Shown: positions 8,567 through 16,710 of the stretch, piece by piece
How positions within the stretch are numbered: position 1 is the stretch's first letter
Layout of the letters: the number at the start of each line of letters is the position of its first letter
NCBI GenBank assembly: GCA_017640605.1
Contig: JAEPQH010000014.1
Span: 1-64,000 of the forward strand
Origin: Balneolaceae bacterium
GTDB lineage: Bacteria; Bacteroidota; Rhodothermia; Balneolales; Balneolaceae
Direction of reading: 5' to 3'
DNA: 64,000 nucleotides
Translations under genes and position numbers: made by a program
Notes under the pieces: model-generated
Databases searched by the model: none
Told to the model about the DNA's origin: nothing
What the model saw: only the letters and a program-made list of their open reading frames with translations

Positions 8567-10972
8567 TCACTTTAATTCAACCACCGTACACCCGGCACCA
8601 CCAAAATCTTCGTTTGCCAAATCGTAGCTTTTTACTTCAGTACGATCGCCGAGATATTTATGAATTTGCTCTTTTAGTATTCCAGTACCTTTCCCGTGAA
8701 TAATCTCAACTTGTTTGAGTCCTCTGAATACGGCCTTATCTATATACAATGTTACCTCTTCGATGGCGGCATCAGCCCGTTTCCCTCTCAGATCAAGACG
8801 AGAAGATACCGATCCTTTTAACGATGAGTCGTTCAAGATTACATTTGCCCTACTTTGGCTCGATTTCTTTTTCTTTGGCGGCTCTACTTTAACCAGGTTT
8901 TTATACTTGGTTTTCAATCGCAGTCCATCTGCTTGCACTGTTGCATTGTTGCCTTTTCTTTCAACAAGCTGTCCATTGGTGTTTCCATCCAAAAAGCGTA
9001 CATAATCGCCCACTTCCGGTCGGTCGGAACTTTTAACGAACTGCGCTTCCCGTTTTTCTTTTACTTCATCCAGCGAAGCTTCAATTTTCCCCTTTTCGGC
9101 TTCAATGTCTTTGCGGATATCTTTAATCTGTTTTTTCCCCGTCTTCTGCTCTTCAACAATTTTCTCAACCGCCCGCTCAACTTTCTGATTCGCCTGATCC
9201 ATGATCGACTTCGCTTCTTTCAACGCCTTTTCGCGAATTTTATCTCGCTCCCGATTTAATGACTCCAGCTTTTGCTTGTATCGATTTTCGTTAACCTGAG
9301 CGCGTTTGAGGATTTCCTTATTTTTCTCCGCCAGTTCTTCAGCCGATTGAGTTTTTGCCTCCAATTCCGCAATCAAACCTTCCATTTTATTTTTGGCCTC
9401 GCCGAGCAATTCACGTGATCGGGTTAGTAAACGTTTGTCTAGATGCATCCGCTCTGCAATTTCGAAAGCGTAACTACTACCGGGGATTCCTTTTTTGAAC
9501 CGATACGTAGGCGATAGAGAAGCTTGATCGAATTCCATTGACCCATTAACCGCATTCTCATGTTCGTGAGCAAACACTTTAAGAGCTCCGTGGTGCGTGG
9601 TAACCAAAATCTTACAATCGTACTTTAAAATGTACTCGATAAAAGCCTGAAAAAGTGCCGAACCTTCATCAGGATCGGTCCCTGCTGCGGCTTCATCAAT
9701 TAGAATAAGACTATTTTCTTGTAATCGATCCTGTGTTTCGCGCATCCATTGTAAGCGAGATGAGAATGTACTCAAGTCATTTTCTATGGACTGATCATCC
9801 CCTAAATCCACAAAAACACCGTTAAACACAGGCAACTGCGAAAGTGGATCAACAGGAATAGCGAAGCCCGATTGATTCATCAGCACACAAATACCCATTG
9901 TTTTCATAGCCACTGATTTCCCACCGGCATTCGGACCCGTGATCATCAAGCAATGCTCTTCTTCGCTGAGTTCTAGATCTAAAGGTATTACTTCCAGCCG
10001 CTCTTCTTTTTTGAGGGATACGTTTTTTAACCTAAGATTAGGATTGTAAGCCTCTTTAAGTTTCGTAAACCCCGTATTGGATACAGTAGGTATTTCCCCA
10101 TCTAATTGTATGCTCACCTTTGCTTTAGCGGTAATAACGTCGAGTTCGGCTAAGGTTTCTATATTTTGTCGAATGTAGGCTCTGTTTTCTCGGATGTGAT
10201 TAGTCAGTTCCTGCAAAATGCGTTCAATTTCGGCCTGCTCTTCAGCTTCGTATTGTCTGATCTCATTATTGAGATGCAAAGCCTCAACCGGTTCCAGATA
10301 CACGGTTTGTCCGGTGGAAGATACATCATGAATAAAGCCCTGGATCTGTCGTTTGTATTCGGCTTGAATAGGAATCACCATTCTGCCATTCCTTATGGTA
10401 GCGCCCTCATCGCTGGCCATGCCGTCTTTTACTGCATTTCGCATCATCTTGTTGATGGTGCTACGCAACTCATTTCGTTTCGAGTTCAGGCGTTTACGAA
10501 TGCTTTTAAGTTCCGGGCTGGCATCATCTCGTAACTCACCATTTTCTGTTACTTTCCCCTTGATGTAATTCTCAAGTTCTTTAAGTGGAATCAGTTGTTC
10601 AGAGATTCCGGTAAGTGTCTGAGCCCGTTCTTCTTTTTGCTTGATGAACTTCTTAACAGTACGGGCGTTGAAACAAATTTTTAAAATATCACGGAAGGCA
10701 TATAATGGAATGATGCTTCCGTAGGCTTTGGCAATATCCAAATGATCGCGCACATCGGGGAGTTCATCCAAAGGAAATACGTCCGGATCGCGCAGAATTA
10801 CCATCATCTCCCGAGTTTGAGCAAGTAAAACCTGAACCCGATCTTTTCGATTGGTGGGACGAAGTTCTTCAATCATCTCAGCCGATCGAATAGACTGTGC
10901 GGCAGCTAAAGTGGCTTCTCGAACTTGCTCAAAGCCTAGTTTTTCTAATACGTTTTTAGGATAGAACTCCAT
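8567..10972 (-). CDS. mutS2: MutS2 family ATPase/endonuclease
   Basis: An 801-residue protein with the normal MutS2 layout: MutS core helices, then Walker A GPNAGGKS near residue 346 and Walker B with the DEAAAGTDPDEG signature, then a long coiled-coil (about 520-650), then a KOW-like segment (VGDYVRFLDGNTNGQLVERKG), and a C-terminal Smr domain (about 725-801) with LDLRGKRADAA and HGKGTGILKEQ. The family resolves branched DNA or splits collided ribosomes. I start at the ATG at 10972; the codon before is TTG. Divergent from the PhzF gene, with a 65-bp shared promoter gap. Confidence 0.97.
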   Translation of the reverse strand: MEFYPKNVLEKLGFEQVREATLAAAQSIRSAEMIEELRPTNRKDRVQVLLAQTREMMVILRDPDVFPLDELPDVRDHLDIAKAYGSIIPLYAFRDILKICFNARTVKKFIKQKEERAQTLTGISEQLIPLKELENYIKGKVTENGELRDDASPELKSIRKRLNSKRNELRSTINKMMRNAVKDGMASDEGATIRNGRMVIPIQAEYKRQIQGFIHDVSSTGQTVYLEPVEALHLNNEIRQYEAEEQAEIERILQELTNHIRENRAYIRQNIETLAELDVITAKAKVSIQLDGEIPTVSNTGFTKLKEAYNPNLRLKNVSLKKEERLEVIPLDLELSEEEHCLMITGPNAGGKSVAMKTMGICVLMNQSGFAIPVDPLSQLPVFNGVFVDLGDDQSIENDLSTFSSRLQWMRETQDRLQENSLILIDEAAAGTDPDEGSALFQAFIEYILKYDCKILVTTHHGALKVFAHEHENAVNGSMEFDQASLSPTYRFKKGIPGSSYAFEIAERMHLDKRLLTRSRELLGEAKNKMEGLIAELEAKTQSAEELAEKNKEILKRAQVNENRYKQKLESLNRERDKIREKALKEAKSIMDQANQKVERAVEKIVEEQKTGKKQIKDIRKDIEAEKGKIEASLDEVKEKREAQFVKSSDRPEVGDYVRFLDGNTNGQLVERKGNNATVQADGLRLKTKYKNLVKVEPPKKKKSSQSRANVILNDSSLKGSVSSRLDLRGKRADAAIEEVTLYIDKAVFRGLKQVEIIHGKGTGILKEQIHKYLGDRTEVKSYDLANEDFGGAGCTVVELK

Positions 10973-11037
10973 CAAAAATAGATTGTACTTAAAGAATCAT
11001 TTACATTGTTCAGGAAGATAAACCTAATTCCGCGCCT

Positions 11038-11820
11038 ATGAAATTCCCCATTTTCCAAGTTGATGCTTTTACCGATCATGTTTTTGGTGGAAATCCCGCC
11101 GCAGTAGTTCCATTAACTGAATGGCTGCCCGTCGAAACCATGCAGCAAATAGCCATGGAGAATAATCTCTCCGAAACTGCTTTTTATGTGAAAGAACACG
11201 AAGCTTACGGTTTGCGATGGTTTACTCCACAAGTTGAAGTAGACCTTTGCGGACATGCAACCTTAGCTACGGCTCATGTTTTATTCCATGAATTAGGATT
11301 TACTGGAGCTGAATTATTATTCAATACAAAAAGTGGCCGATTAGTAGTTAAAAAAACTAACGATGGATATTCCATGAATTTTCCGTCGGATGAAATGCCC
11401 CAGGTTGAAGCGCCACCAATTTTGTTCCAAGCACTCGGAATAAAACGCACCAACAAAACATTCAAAACTGATGATTACATGGTGGTGCTTGAATCTGAGG
11501 AACAAGTTGCGGCTTTAGCACCCGATTTCAAATTCTTGAAAGAGGTGGATGCTCGAGGAATCATAGTTACTGCACCGGGTAATGAAATTGATTTCATTTC
11601 GCGATTCTTTGCTCCTCAAGTTGGCATTGATGAAGATCCCGTCACCGGTTCAGCACACACAAAAACCACGCCTTTTTGGGCAAAAGAACTAGGCAAATCG
11701 GAACTCACCGCCCGACAAATTTCTAAACGGGTTGGAGATTTAAATGTAAAACATCTTGGTGATCGTGTAGAACTCGAAGGGAAGGCAGTTACCTTTTTGA
11801 GAGGCGAGATTGAAGTGTGA
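11038..11820 (+). CDS. PhzF family isomerase/epimerase-like protein
   Basis: A 260-residue protein of the two-lobed diaminopimelate-epimerase fold. The N-terminus has VDAFTDHVFGGNPAAVV; the conserved catalytic Glu is in NNLSETAFYV (about residue 46); FTPQVEVDLCGHATLATAHVLF and the second-lobe DPVTGSAH loop are intact. The family includes phenazine-pathway isomerases, but no phenazine genes are nearby, so the substrate is unknown. Its stop codon is followed at once by a heptamer word array. Confidence 0.92.
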   Translation: MKFPIFQVDAFTDHVFGGNPAAVVPLTEWLPVETMQQIAMENNLSETAFYVKEHEAYGLRWFTPQVEVDLCGHATLATAHVLFHELGFTGAELLFNTKSGRLVVKKTNDGYSMNFPSDEMPQVEAPPILFQALGIKRTNKTFKTDDYMVVLESEEQVAALAPDFKFLKEVDARGIIVTAPGNEIDFISRFFAPQVGIDEDPVTGSAHTKTTPFWAKELGKSELTARQISKRVGDLNVKHLGDRVELEGKAVTFLRGEIEV

Positions 11821-11822
11821 TT

Positions 11823-12037
11823 AATTAGAAATTAGGAATATAAGATTAGGAATATGGTATTTGTTCAGACCAAACTCGAGTCGGCTAATGGTCGTTAATA
11901 AAATCCGGAAGAAATGCGGTAGGTAGTATCTGGAGGTAGTTCGAATCGTAAGCAAGTACGAAGATCAAAGGGCAGATATGACTGAATCTACATTTCTTAC
12001 GGTGACTTTTGGGTACTTTTGGTCAATCAAAAGTACC
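11823..12037. repeat. Heptamer word array and a perfect palindrome after the PhzF gene
   Basis: Right after the stop codon come five phased heptamers at 11823-11857 (AATTAGA, AATTAGG, AATATAA, GATTAGG, AATATGG). Further on, GGTACTTTTG (12012-12021) and CAAAAGTACC (12028-12037) form a perfect 10-bp hairpin with a 6-nt loop, lacking a T-run, so it is more likely a dispersed palindrome than a standard terminator. Otherwise the 273-bp gap before the TauE gene holds nothing recognisable. Confidence 0.5.
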
Positions 12038-12093
12038 ATGTGAGTAGTAACTCAGACTTAATGAAGAAGGGTTGCTTTAAGTTTTAAATACAA

Positions 12094-12912
12094 ATGATGG
12101 AAGCATTTATTTTACTAATAATCGGGGTTTTTGGAGGTTTAATCGCCGGCTCGATGGGTGTTGGTGGTGGAATCATTTTTACACCCGTTCTTTATTTTTT
12201 ATTTGATGAAGCCGGAGTTGAACAACCCGTGCAATGGTCGGTGGCTAGCGGTTTGTTGTGCACGTTGTTTACTTCGGTCAGCAGTTCTGTTCGGCAGTAT
12301 CTGAATAAAAATTTCTTTCTTAAGGAAGGACTTTTACTTGGCGTTTTTGGGGCAATTGGGATTAGCATCGGCAAATGGATACTTACCTCAGAATATTACG
12401 ATCGCGAGCAATTTGTGGTGATTTTCAGTGCAGTTTTATTTTTTGCTGCATACATGATGTTCAAGAAAGGGAAAATCTCTCAAGAAGCAACAACACCGGA
12501 TGCTGACACAAAATTTGAAACGAAATCAGCCGGAACCGCAGGCATTTCGGGTGGACTAGTCGCCGCCTTAGCAGGAGTAGGCGGTGGCGGGGTAATGGTG
12601 CCCATTATGAATCTGATCTACAAACAACCGTTCAAAAAGGCCGTGAGTATCTCCCATTTGGGAATGTGTGTATTGATAGCTACGGGATTGATACAATTAG
12701 CCCTTGTTTCGGTAAATACTCAGGGAATATCCCCGTATAATCTTGGATATATCGATATTGGAGCCGCATTGCCCCTTGCTGTTGGTGGATTATTCGGGGC
12801 TAATTTCGGAACCATCCTCAATCACAAACTCAAACAACAGTACCTGCAATGGGGGTTTGCTTTGTTAGCAGTGGTAATGGCCAGTCGTTTACTTTGGGGA
12901 GTTTATGGGTGA
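12094..12912 (+). CDS. TauE/SafE family sulfite/organic-anion exporter
   Basis: A 272-residue membrane protein with about eight helices in two repeats. Each repeat starts with the family's glycine-rich motif: GGLIAGSMGVGGGIIFTPVL near residue 14 and GGLVAALAGVGGGGVMVPIM near residue 152. The family exports sulfite, sulfoacetate or related anions. Two adjacent ATGs (12094, 12097) are equally possible starts. It appears to be monocistronic. The exact anion is unknown; the comB homologue at 19.2-20.0 kb is the only other sulfonate-linked gene here. Confidence 0.9.
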   Translation: MMEAFILLIIGVFGGLIAGSMGVGGGIIFTPVLYFLFDEAGVEQPVQWSVASGLLCTLFTSVSSSVRQYLNKNFFLKEGLLLGVFGAIGISIGKWILTSEYYDREQFVVIFSAVLFFAAYMMFKKGKISQEATTPDADTKFETKSAGTAGISGGLVAALAGVGGGGVMVPIMNLIYKQPFKKAVSISHLGMCVLIATGLIQLALVSVNTQGISPYNLGYIDIGAALPLAVGGLFGANFGTILNHKLKQQYLQWGFALLAVVMASRLLWGVYG

Positions 12913-12995
12913 GGTGATTTTTTAATTGTAACTTGCTTAAAACGGGATAAACAAATTAGAGGAAATACTGATTGTTTTACTTAGAAGATCTATTG

Positions 12996-13304
12996 ATGTA
13001 CTTGCCTACAATTATTGGGGTAATATTTGTGATAATTATTGTAGTAGCTCGATATAAAGTTAAACCAAGAAAAGTTGTAATACTCGCGTTATCACTTTTC
13101 ATAACGATGACTGTACTTACAGTAGCCAGTATTTACATAAATACATATGGAATTAGAGGAGATGTGATGACAGGTCATATAACATTAGAGTTGCTAATGG
13201 ATGCTTGGGATTATTATTGGCTACCCATTTTATATAATTGTTTGATACTGTTTTCAATTTATCTATTTGGGGTTTTTAGATATGGAGATACAAATGAGCA
13301 TTGA
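12996..13304 (+). CDS. Small membrane protein coupled to the LRR lipoprotein
   Basis: About 102 residues with three hydrophobic segments. I use the ATG at 12996; an in-frame TTG at 12972 would add eight residues. Its last segment (DYYWLPILYNCLILFSIYLFG) resembles the final segment of the next protein (IYWLPITFSVITAIPLTIYL), so the pair probably shares a membrane module. Its coding end overlaps the start of the LRR gene, implying coupled translation. AT-rich compared with its neighbours. No family recognised. Confidence 0.65.
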   Translation: MYLPTIIGVIFVIIIVVARYKVKPRKVVILALSLFITMTVLTVASIYINTYGIRGDVMTGHITLELLMDAWDYYWLPILYNCLILFSIYLFGVFRYGDTNEH

Positions 13305-15015
13305 TAAACAAAAAATGAAGAGACTTCAGACAATTGTTATGTCGTTTCTACTTTTTTGCATTTCAATAATCAGTTTTTTTGGTTGTAATTCCCTTGATGA
13401 AAGTGATTACGATTATGGTCGATTTTATACAATAGAAGAAGCACTAAAAAACCCGAATAAAGTGCTTAAGTTAGACTTAGGTGATTATCATTTTCGTAGA
13501 AATACAAATAAGAAATTCAGTTTAGACTCTTCAATTGCGCGACTTGTTAATCTAGAAGAATTCTCTTTTACGTGTAATTATTTAGATTCAATACCCACTG
13601 AAATAGTACAACTTCCAAAGCTCAAACATGTCACAATTGTCGATGCAGATAACATGGGTGCACCAAGAGATAATTGTGAGCTTGATTTCCCAGATACTTT
13701 TCGAAAGTTGGCACAAATTGAATCGCTTGAAAGCTTATATCTGCCATATGTAAAGGTCAAAATCCCATCTGAAATTAGCTTATTGCAAAATATTTCAACA
13801 CTAACGATGGTCTTTAACGGGTTACAAAGTTTACCACCTGAAATAGGTGATTTAACAAACCTAAAAGAGCTATATATAAACTATAATGAGCTTAAAGATT
13901 TGCCGAACGAGTTGAGCAAATTAAAATCACTTCGATCTTTAAGTTTAGGATCAAATAATCTTGAAGCAATTCCGCCAGAAATATTGAATCTAAAAGGTTT
14001 AAAGAGTTTAGATTTAGCCGGAAATGAAATTGAACGCATTCCAACCGATATATCTAAGTTAGAAAACCTGAGTAATCTAAATTTATCCTTTAATTCAATT
14101 TCTACCTTCCCATCGAGTACACTTGAACTAGACCATTTAAGGTCACTCGATATAGGACACAACCACTTGTATGAATTACCGAGTGAGATAAAAGTTAGGA
14201 GTAAAATCAAGTTTTTAAATGTTTCTTCAAACTCTATCAAACAAATACCTGAATGGGTATTTAGACAAGACTCTCTCGAATATCTATTATTTGCTAATAA
14301 CAGCATCACTGAAATAAGTATTCAGGAAGCGTTCCTGCCAAATTTAAAGACATTTAATGGTTCTGAAAACAGCCTCAAAGAAATACCCTCATTCCTTTTC
14401 AATTCAACAAAATTGGAACAACTAACTTTATATCAAAATTCAATTGATGAACTACCAAACGAAATTGGGTCGCTAAAAAAGTTGAAATACTTAAATCTTG
14501 CAGATAACACTATCAAAGAAATTCCCAAAGTAATATTTGAACTAGACTCGTTATCTGAACTACGGTTAGATTTTAATAAACTAGTAGATGTTCCTGTCGA
14601 ACTTTTTGAGTCAACAAGTATAGACCGGCTCGGGTTGAGTGGAAATTTGTTTAATACAGAAACGATTATTGATAAAGCAAAGTCTAACTATGCTTGGCTT
14701 TGGGTTTTAGATTGGCTGATACGGTTGATGCCATTATTTCTAGGAATATTCTTTTCAAACCTGGCATTAAAAAGCAATAGGACAGGAGTTCCTTATTCAA
14801 TTCTATGCTTTAGACTTATTCTAGTTTTGCTTTTAATAGGCTTACTTATCACTTGGTTTAATGCCTTCTTTCTAATTCGAGTTATCAACTTGAACTTTTT
14901 ATACGTAATGCACTTTTATGAACATTGGTACATTTATTGGCTACCAATTACCTTTTCTGTAATAACAGCAATACCATTAACCATTTATTTGTTAAATGGT
15001 CTAAGAGAAGTCTAA
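13294..15015 (+). CDS. Leucine-rich-repeat lipoprotein with C-terminal membrane domain
   Basis: About 573 residues. I start at the ATG at 13294, which has GGAG 6 nt upstream; TTG (13267) and ATG (13282) are alternatives. A signal peptide ends at a lipobox-like FFGC (Cys about residue 32). Then comes a run of some 15 leucine-rich repeats of about 23 residues with the LxxLxLxxNxLxxLPxEI pattern (about residues 60-450). The last 110 residues hold three membrane segments, unusual for a lipoprotein. LRRs bind proteins. The gene is AT-rich and pairs with the small membrane protein upstream; transfer is possible. Function unknown. Confidence 0.8.
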   Translation: MSIDKQKMKRLQTIVMSFLLFCISIISFFGCNSLDESDYDYGRFYTIEEALKNPNKVLKLDLGDYHFRRNTNKKFSLDSSIARLVNLEEFSFTCNYLDSIPTEIVQLPKLKHVTIVDADNMGAPRDNCELDFPDTFRKLAQIESLESLYLPYVKVKIPSEISLLQNISTLTMVFNGLQSLPPEIGDLTNLKELYINYNELKDLPNELSKLKSLRSLSLGSNNLEAIPPEILNLKGLKSLDLAGNEIERIPTDISKLENLSNLNLSFNSISTFPSSTLELDHLRSLDIGHNHLYELPSEIKVRSKIKFLNVSSNSIKQIPEWVFRQDSLEYLLFANNSITEISIQEAFLPNLKTFNGSENSLKEIPSFLFNSTKLEQLTLYQNSIDELPNEIGSLKKLKYLNLADNTIKEIPKVIFELDSLSELRLDFNKLVDVPVELFESTSIDRLGLSGNLFNTETIIDKAKSNYAWLWVLDWLIRLMPLFLGIFFSNLALKSNRTGVPYSILCFRLILVLLLIGLLITWFNAFFLIRVINLNFLYVMHFYEHWYIYWLPITFSVITAIPLTIYLLNGLREV

Positions 15016-15026
15016 ATTATTTGATG

Positions 15027-15068
15027 TCAATAATCACAATTCTACAATCATTACTCGCTATTCGTAAT
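15027..15068 (-). repeat. Heptamer word array spanning the flippase stop codon
   Basis: Read on the minus strand, six consecutive heptamers all end in GA: ATTACGA, ATAGCGA, GTAATGA, TTGTAGA, ATTGTGA, TTATTGA. The first three lie within the last codons (ITNSE) and stop of the YbhN-like gene, so the array has become part of the coding end. The first words match those of the array at 50.8-51.7 kb. Confidence 0.55.
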
Positions 15069-16082
15069 TCTCTGGCTCTCTCTCCCCATCGACAAACGTT
15101 TTTCCACAGCCAATAAAACTGGGGTGACGGTTACAATCACCACTAAGGTAGCAGCATGAGCGATGGTGGCAAACGCAAGTCCGGTCGCTTCAGGAACAGC
15201 GTATAAATATAGAAGTGCAAGCTTTATAAAGATGTGATAGCTACCTACACCACCGGGAGTTGGAATCGAAATTCCTACCGCAGAAACCATCGTTAGTACA
15301 ATGGCATCGGCATAAGACAGATCAAAGACATTTGTCATGTCGAACATGAAAAAGGGAATGTACGTCATGGTGATGTAGCAGACCCAAATTAGTGCCGTAT
15401 GGAATATGAACAATGGCCAGTTTTCCAAATCTTTGATAGCCAAAACACCTTGTGCAAAGTTTTTAAATCCTTCACTAAGCTTCGCGAAAAACTGACCAAG
15501 TTTATTTTCAGGTGAACTGAGTTTATTCAGCACAAAGAAGATAAGAAAGCCCCCAATCAGTAAAATACCGCCGTATAATGCGGCTGCTTTCATTAAACCA
15601 AAATAAACTTCCGGATCGGTAACGTCGGTACCAAAAAGATTTGATAAAACTTCTGCATCAGAAATCAGAAAAATACCCACCAGAACCATGATGATGAGCA
15701 TACTGAGTACATCCACAATCCGCTCTAAAACCACAGTCCCAATCAATTTGGAATTGCTTTCATCAATTTGGCGGGCTACGTAAACAGGTCGGGTTATCTC
15801 ACCAAGTCTTGGAAACGCGATATTAGTGAGATAACCGAACATAACGCCGGTAAATAAGGTGGATCGATGGGGCAAGTTCGCTTTGTCTTCAAAAAGCATC
15901 CGCCAGCGCTCAGCTCGAATAAAATGAGAGAAAAGAGTTAACGCCGCAAAAGGAAGAAACCAACCCCAGCTTGCACCTTTCGAAGCTTCTACAATCTCTG
16001 AAAATTCAACGTCTTTAAAAGCGAACCACAAAAACCCCAACCCAACGAGCAGACTGATGCCTACTTTCACATATTTATTCAT
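15051..16082 (-). CDS. YbhN/UPF0104-type lysylphosphatidylglycerol synthase transmembrane-domain protein
   Basis: A 343-residue flippase-like integral membrane protein with about eight helices. Family hallmarks include the N-terminal WFAFKDVEFSEIV, FSHFIRAERWRMLFE, the GEITRPVYVARQ loop with VVLERIVDVLSM, and TPGGVGSYHIF near the C-terminus. It lacks the soluble synthase domain, so it is the membrane part only. It is the last gene of the gcvT-comB-ftsK-lolA operon, starting 1 bp after lolA. The C-terminal residues are encoded within a repeat. Lipid-related transport is likely; the substrate is unknown. Confidence 0.85.
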   Translation of the reverse strand: MNKYVKVGISLLVGLGFLWFAFKDVEFSEIVEASKGASWGWFLPFAALTLFSHFIRAERWRMLFEDKANLPHRSTLFTGVMFGYLTNIAFPRLGEITRPVYVARQIDESNSKLIGTVVLERIVDVLSMLIIMVLVGIFLISDAEVLSNLFGTDVTDPEVYFGLMKAAALYGGILLIGGFLIFFVLNKLSSPENKLGQFFAKLSEGFKNFAQGVLAIKDLENWPLFIFHTALIWVCYITMTYIPFFMFDMTNVFDLSYADAIVLTMVSAVGISIPTPGGVGSYHIFIKLALLYLYAVPEATGLAFATIAHAATLVVIVTVTPVLLAVEKRLSMGRESQRITNSE

Positions 16083-16083
16083 A

Positions 16084-16710
16084 TCAATATCTCATGTCCA
16101 CGATTTCGGCATCTTCGGGATGAGTAAACTCAAAAATAGAAGAATCATTTTCGATAAAAGCTCCATCCGAGAAGGTAGTAGTGATTACATTATCAGCAAT
16201 ATCGTAGGCGGTAATTGTTAAGGGTAATAATTGAGCTGAAACTTCAATTTCTACGGTGATGAAAGCGGCAAAATCGTCGGTAGTGATCAAGGTAATTTTT
16301 GTCCGACCATTTCCGATCTGTTCTTCTGTTGCGGTATAAGTATCATCGATACCGCTTAACATACGTGATGGAGCAAAGTCGTCTTCTTCGGCTTCGTATT
16401 CACTGATAATCACTCGATTCCGGGAACCATCATATACCTGTGAAATCTCGCCATCAACTACAATTTTCTGTTGATTGCTTTCCAACTTATATCCAACAGC
16501 ATTAATCCAGATGGTTCCGTCAGTACGTGTGATCTCTTCGGTGTAAGAATCCTGATAGGTATGATCAAACTTTCCTTTATAAACTTCTCCCGCATTAAAG
16601 CGTGCTTTTAGCTGATCAAAAATTGGTGTGGATTGAGCATGTGATTGCCCCATAAATCCAAATGATACTAAAAGGAGCAGCGTTAATTGCTTATAAATTT
16701 TCAAGTCCAT
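16084..16710 (-). CDS. lolA: LolA-like outer-membrane lipoprotein carrier protein
   Basis: About 208 residues when started at the ATG at 16710, which gives a clean signal peptide (LTLLLLVSFGFMGQSHAQ). A longer frame to 16794 lies inside ftsK and is unlikely. The mature part has the LolA half-barrel traits: LKARFNAGEVYKGKFDHTY, then an IWINAVGYKLESNQQKIVVDG block and a YDIADN strand. LolA ferries lipoproteins across the periplasm. It overlaps the ftsK stop by 20 bp in another frame. Confidence 0.82.
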   Translation of the reverse strand: MDLKIYKQLTLLLLVSFGFMGQSHAQSTPIFDQLKARFNAGEVYKGKFDHTYQDSYTEEITRTDGTIWINAVGYKLESNQQKIVVDGEISQVYDGSRNRVIISEYEAEEDDFAPSRMLSGIDDTYTATEEQIGNGRTKITLITTDDFAAFITVEIEVSAQLLPLTITAYDIADNVITTTFSDGAFIENDSSIFEFTHPEDAEIVDMRY

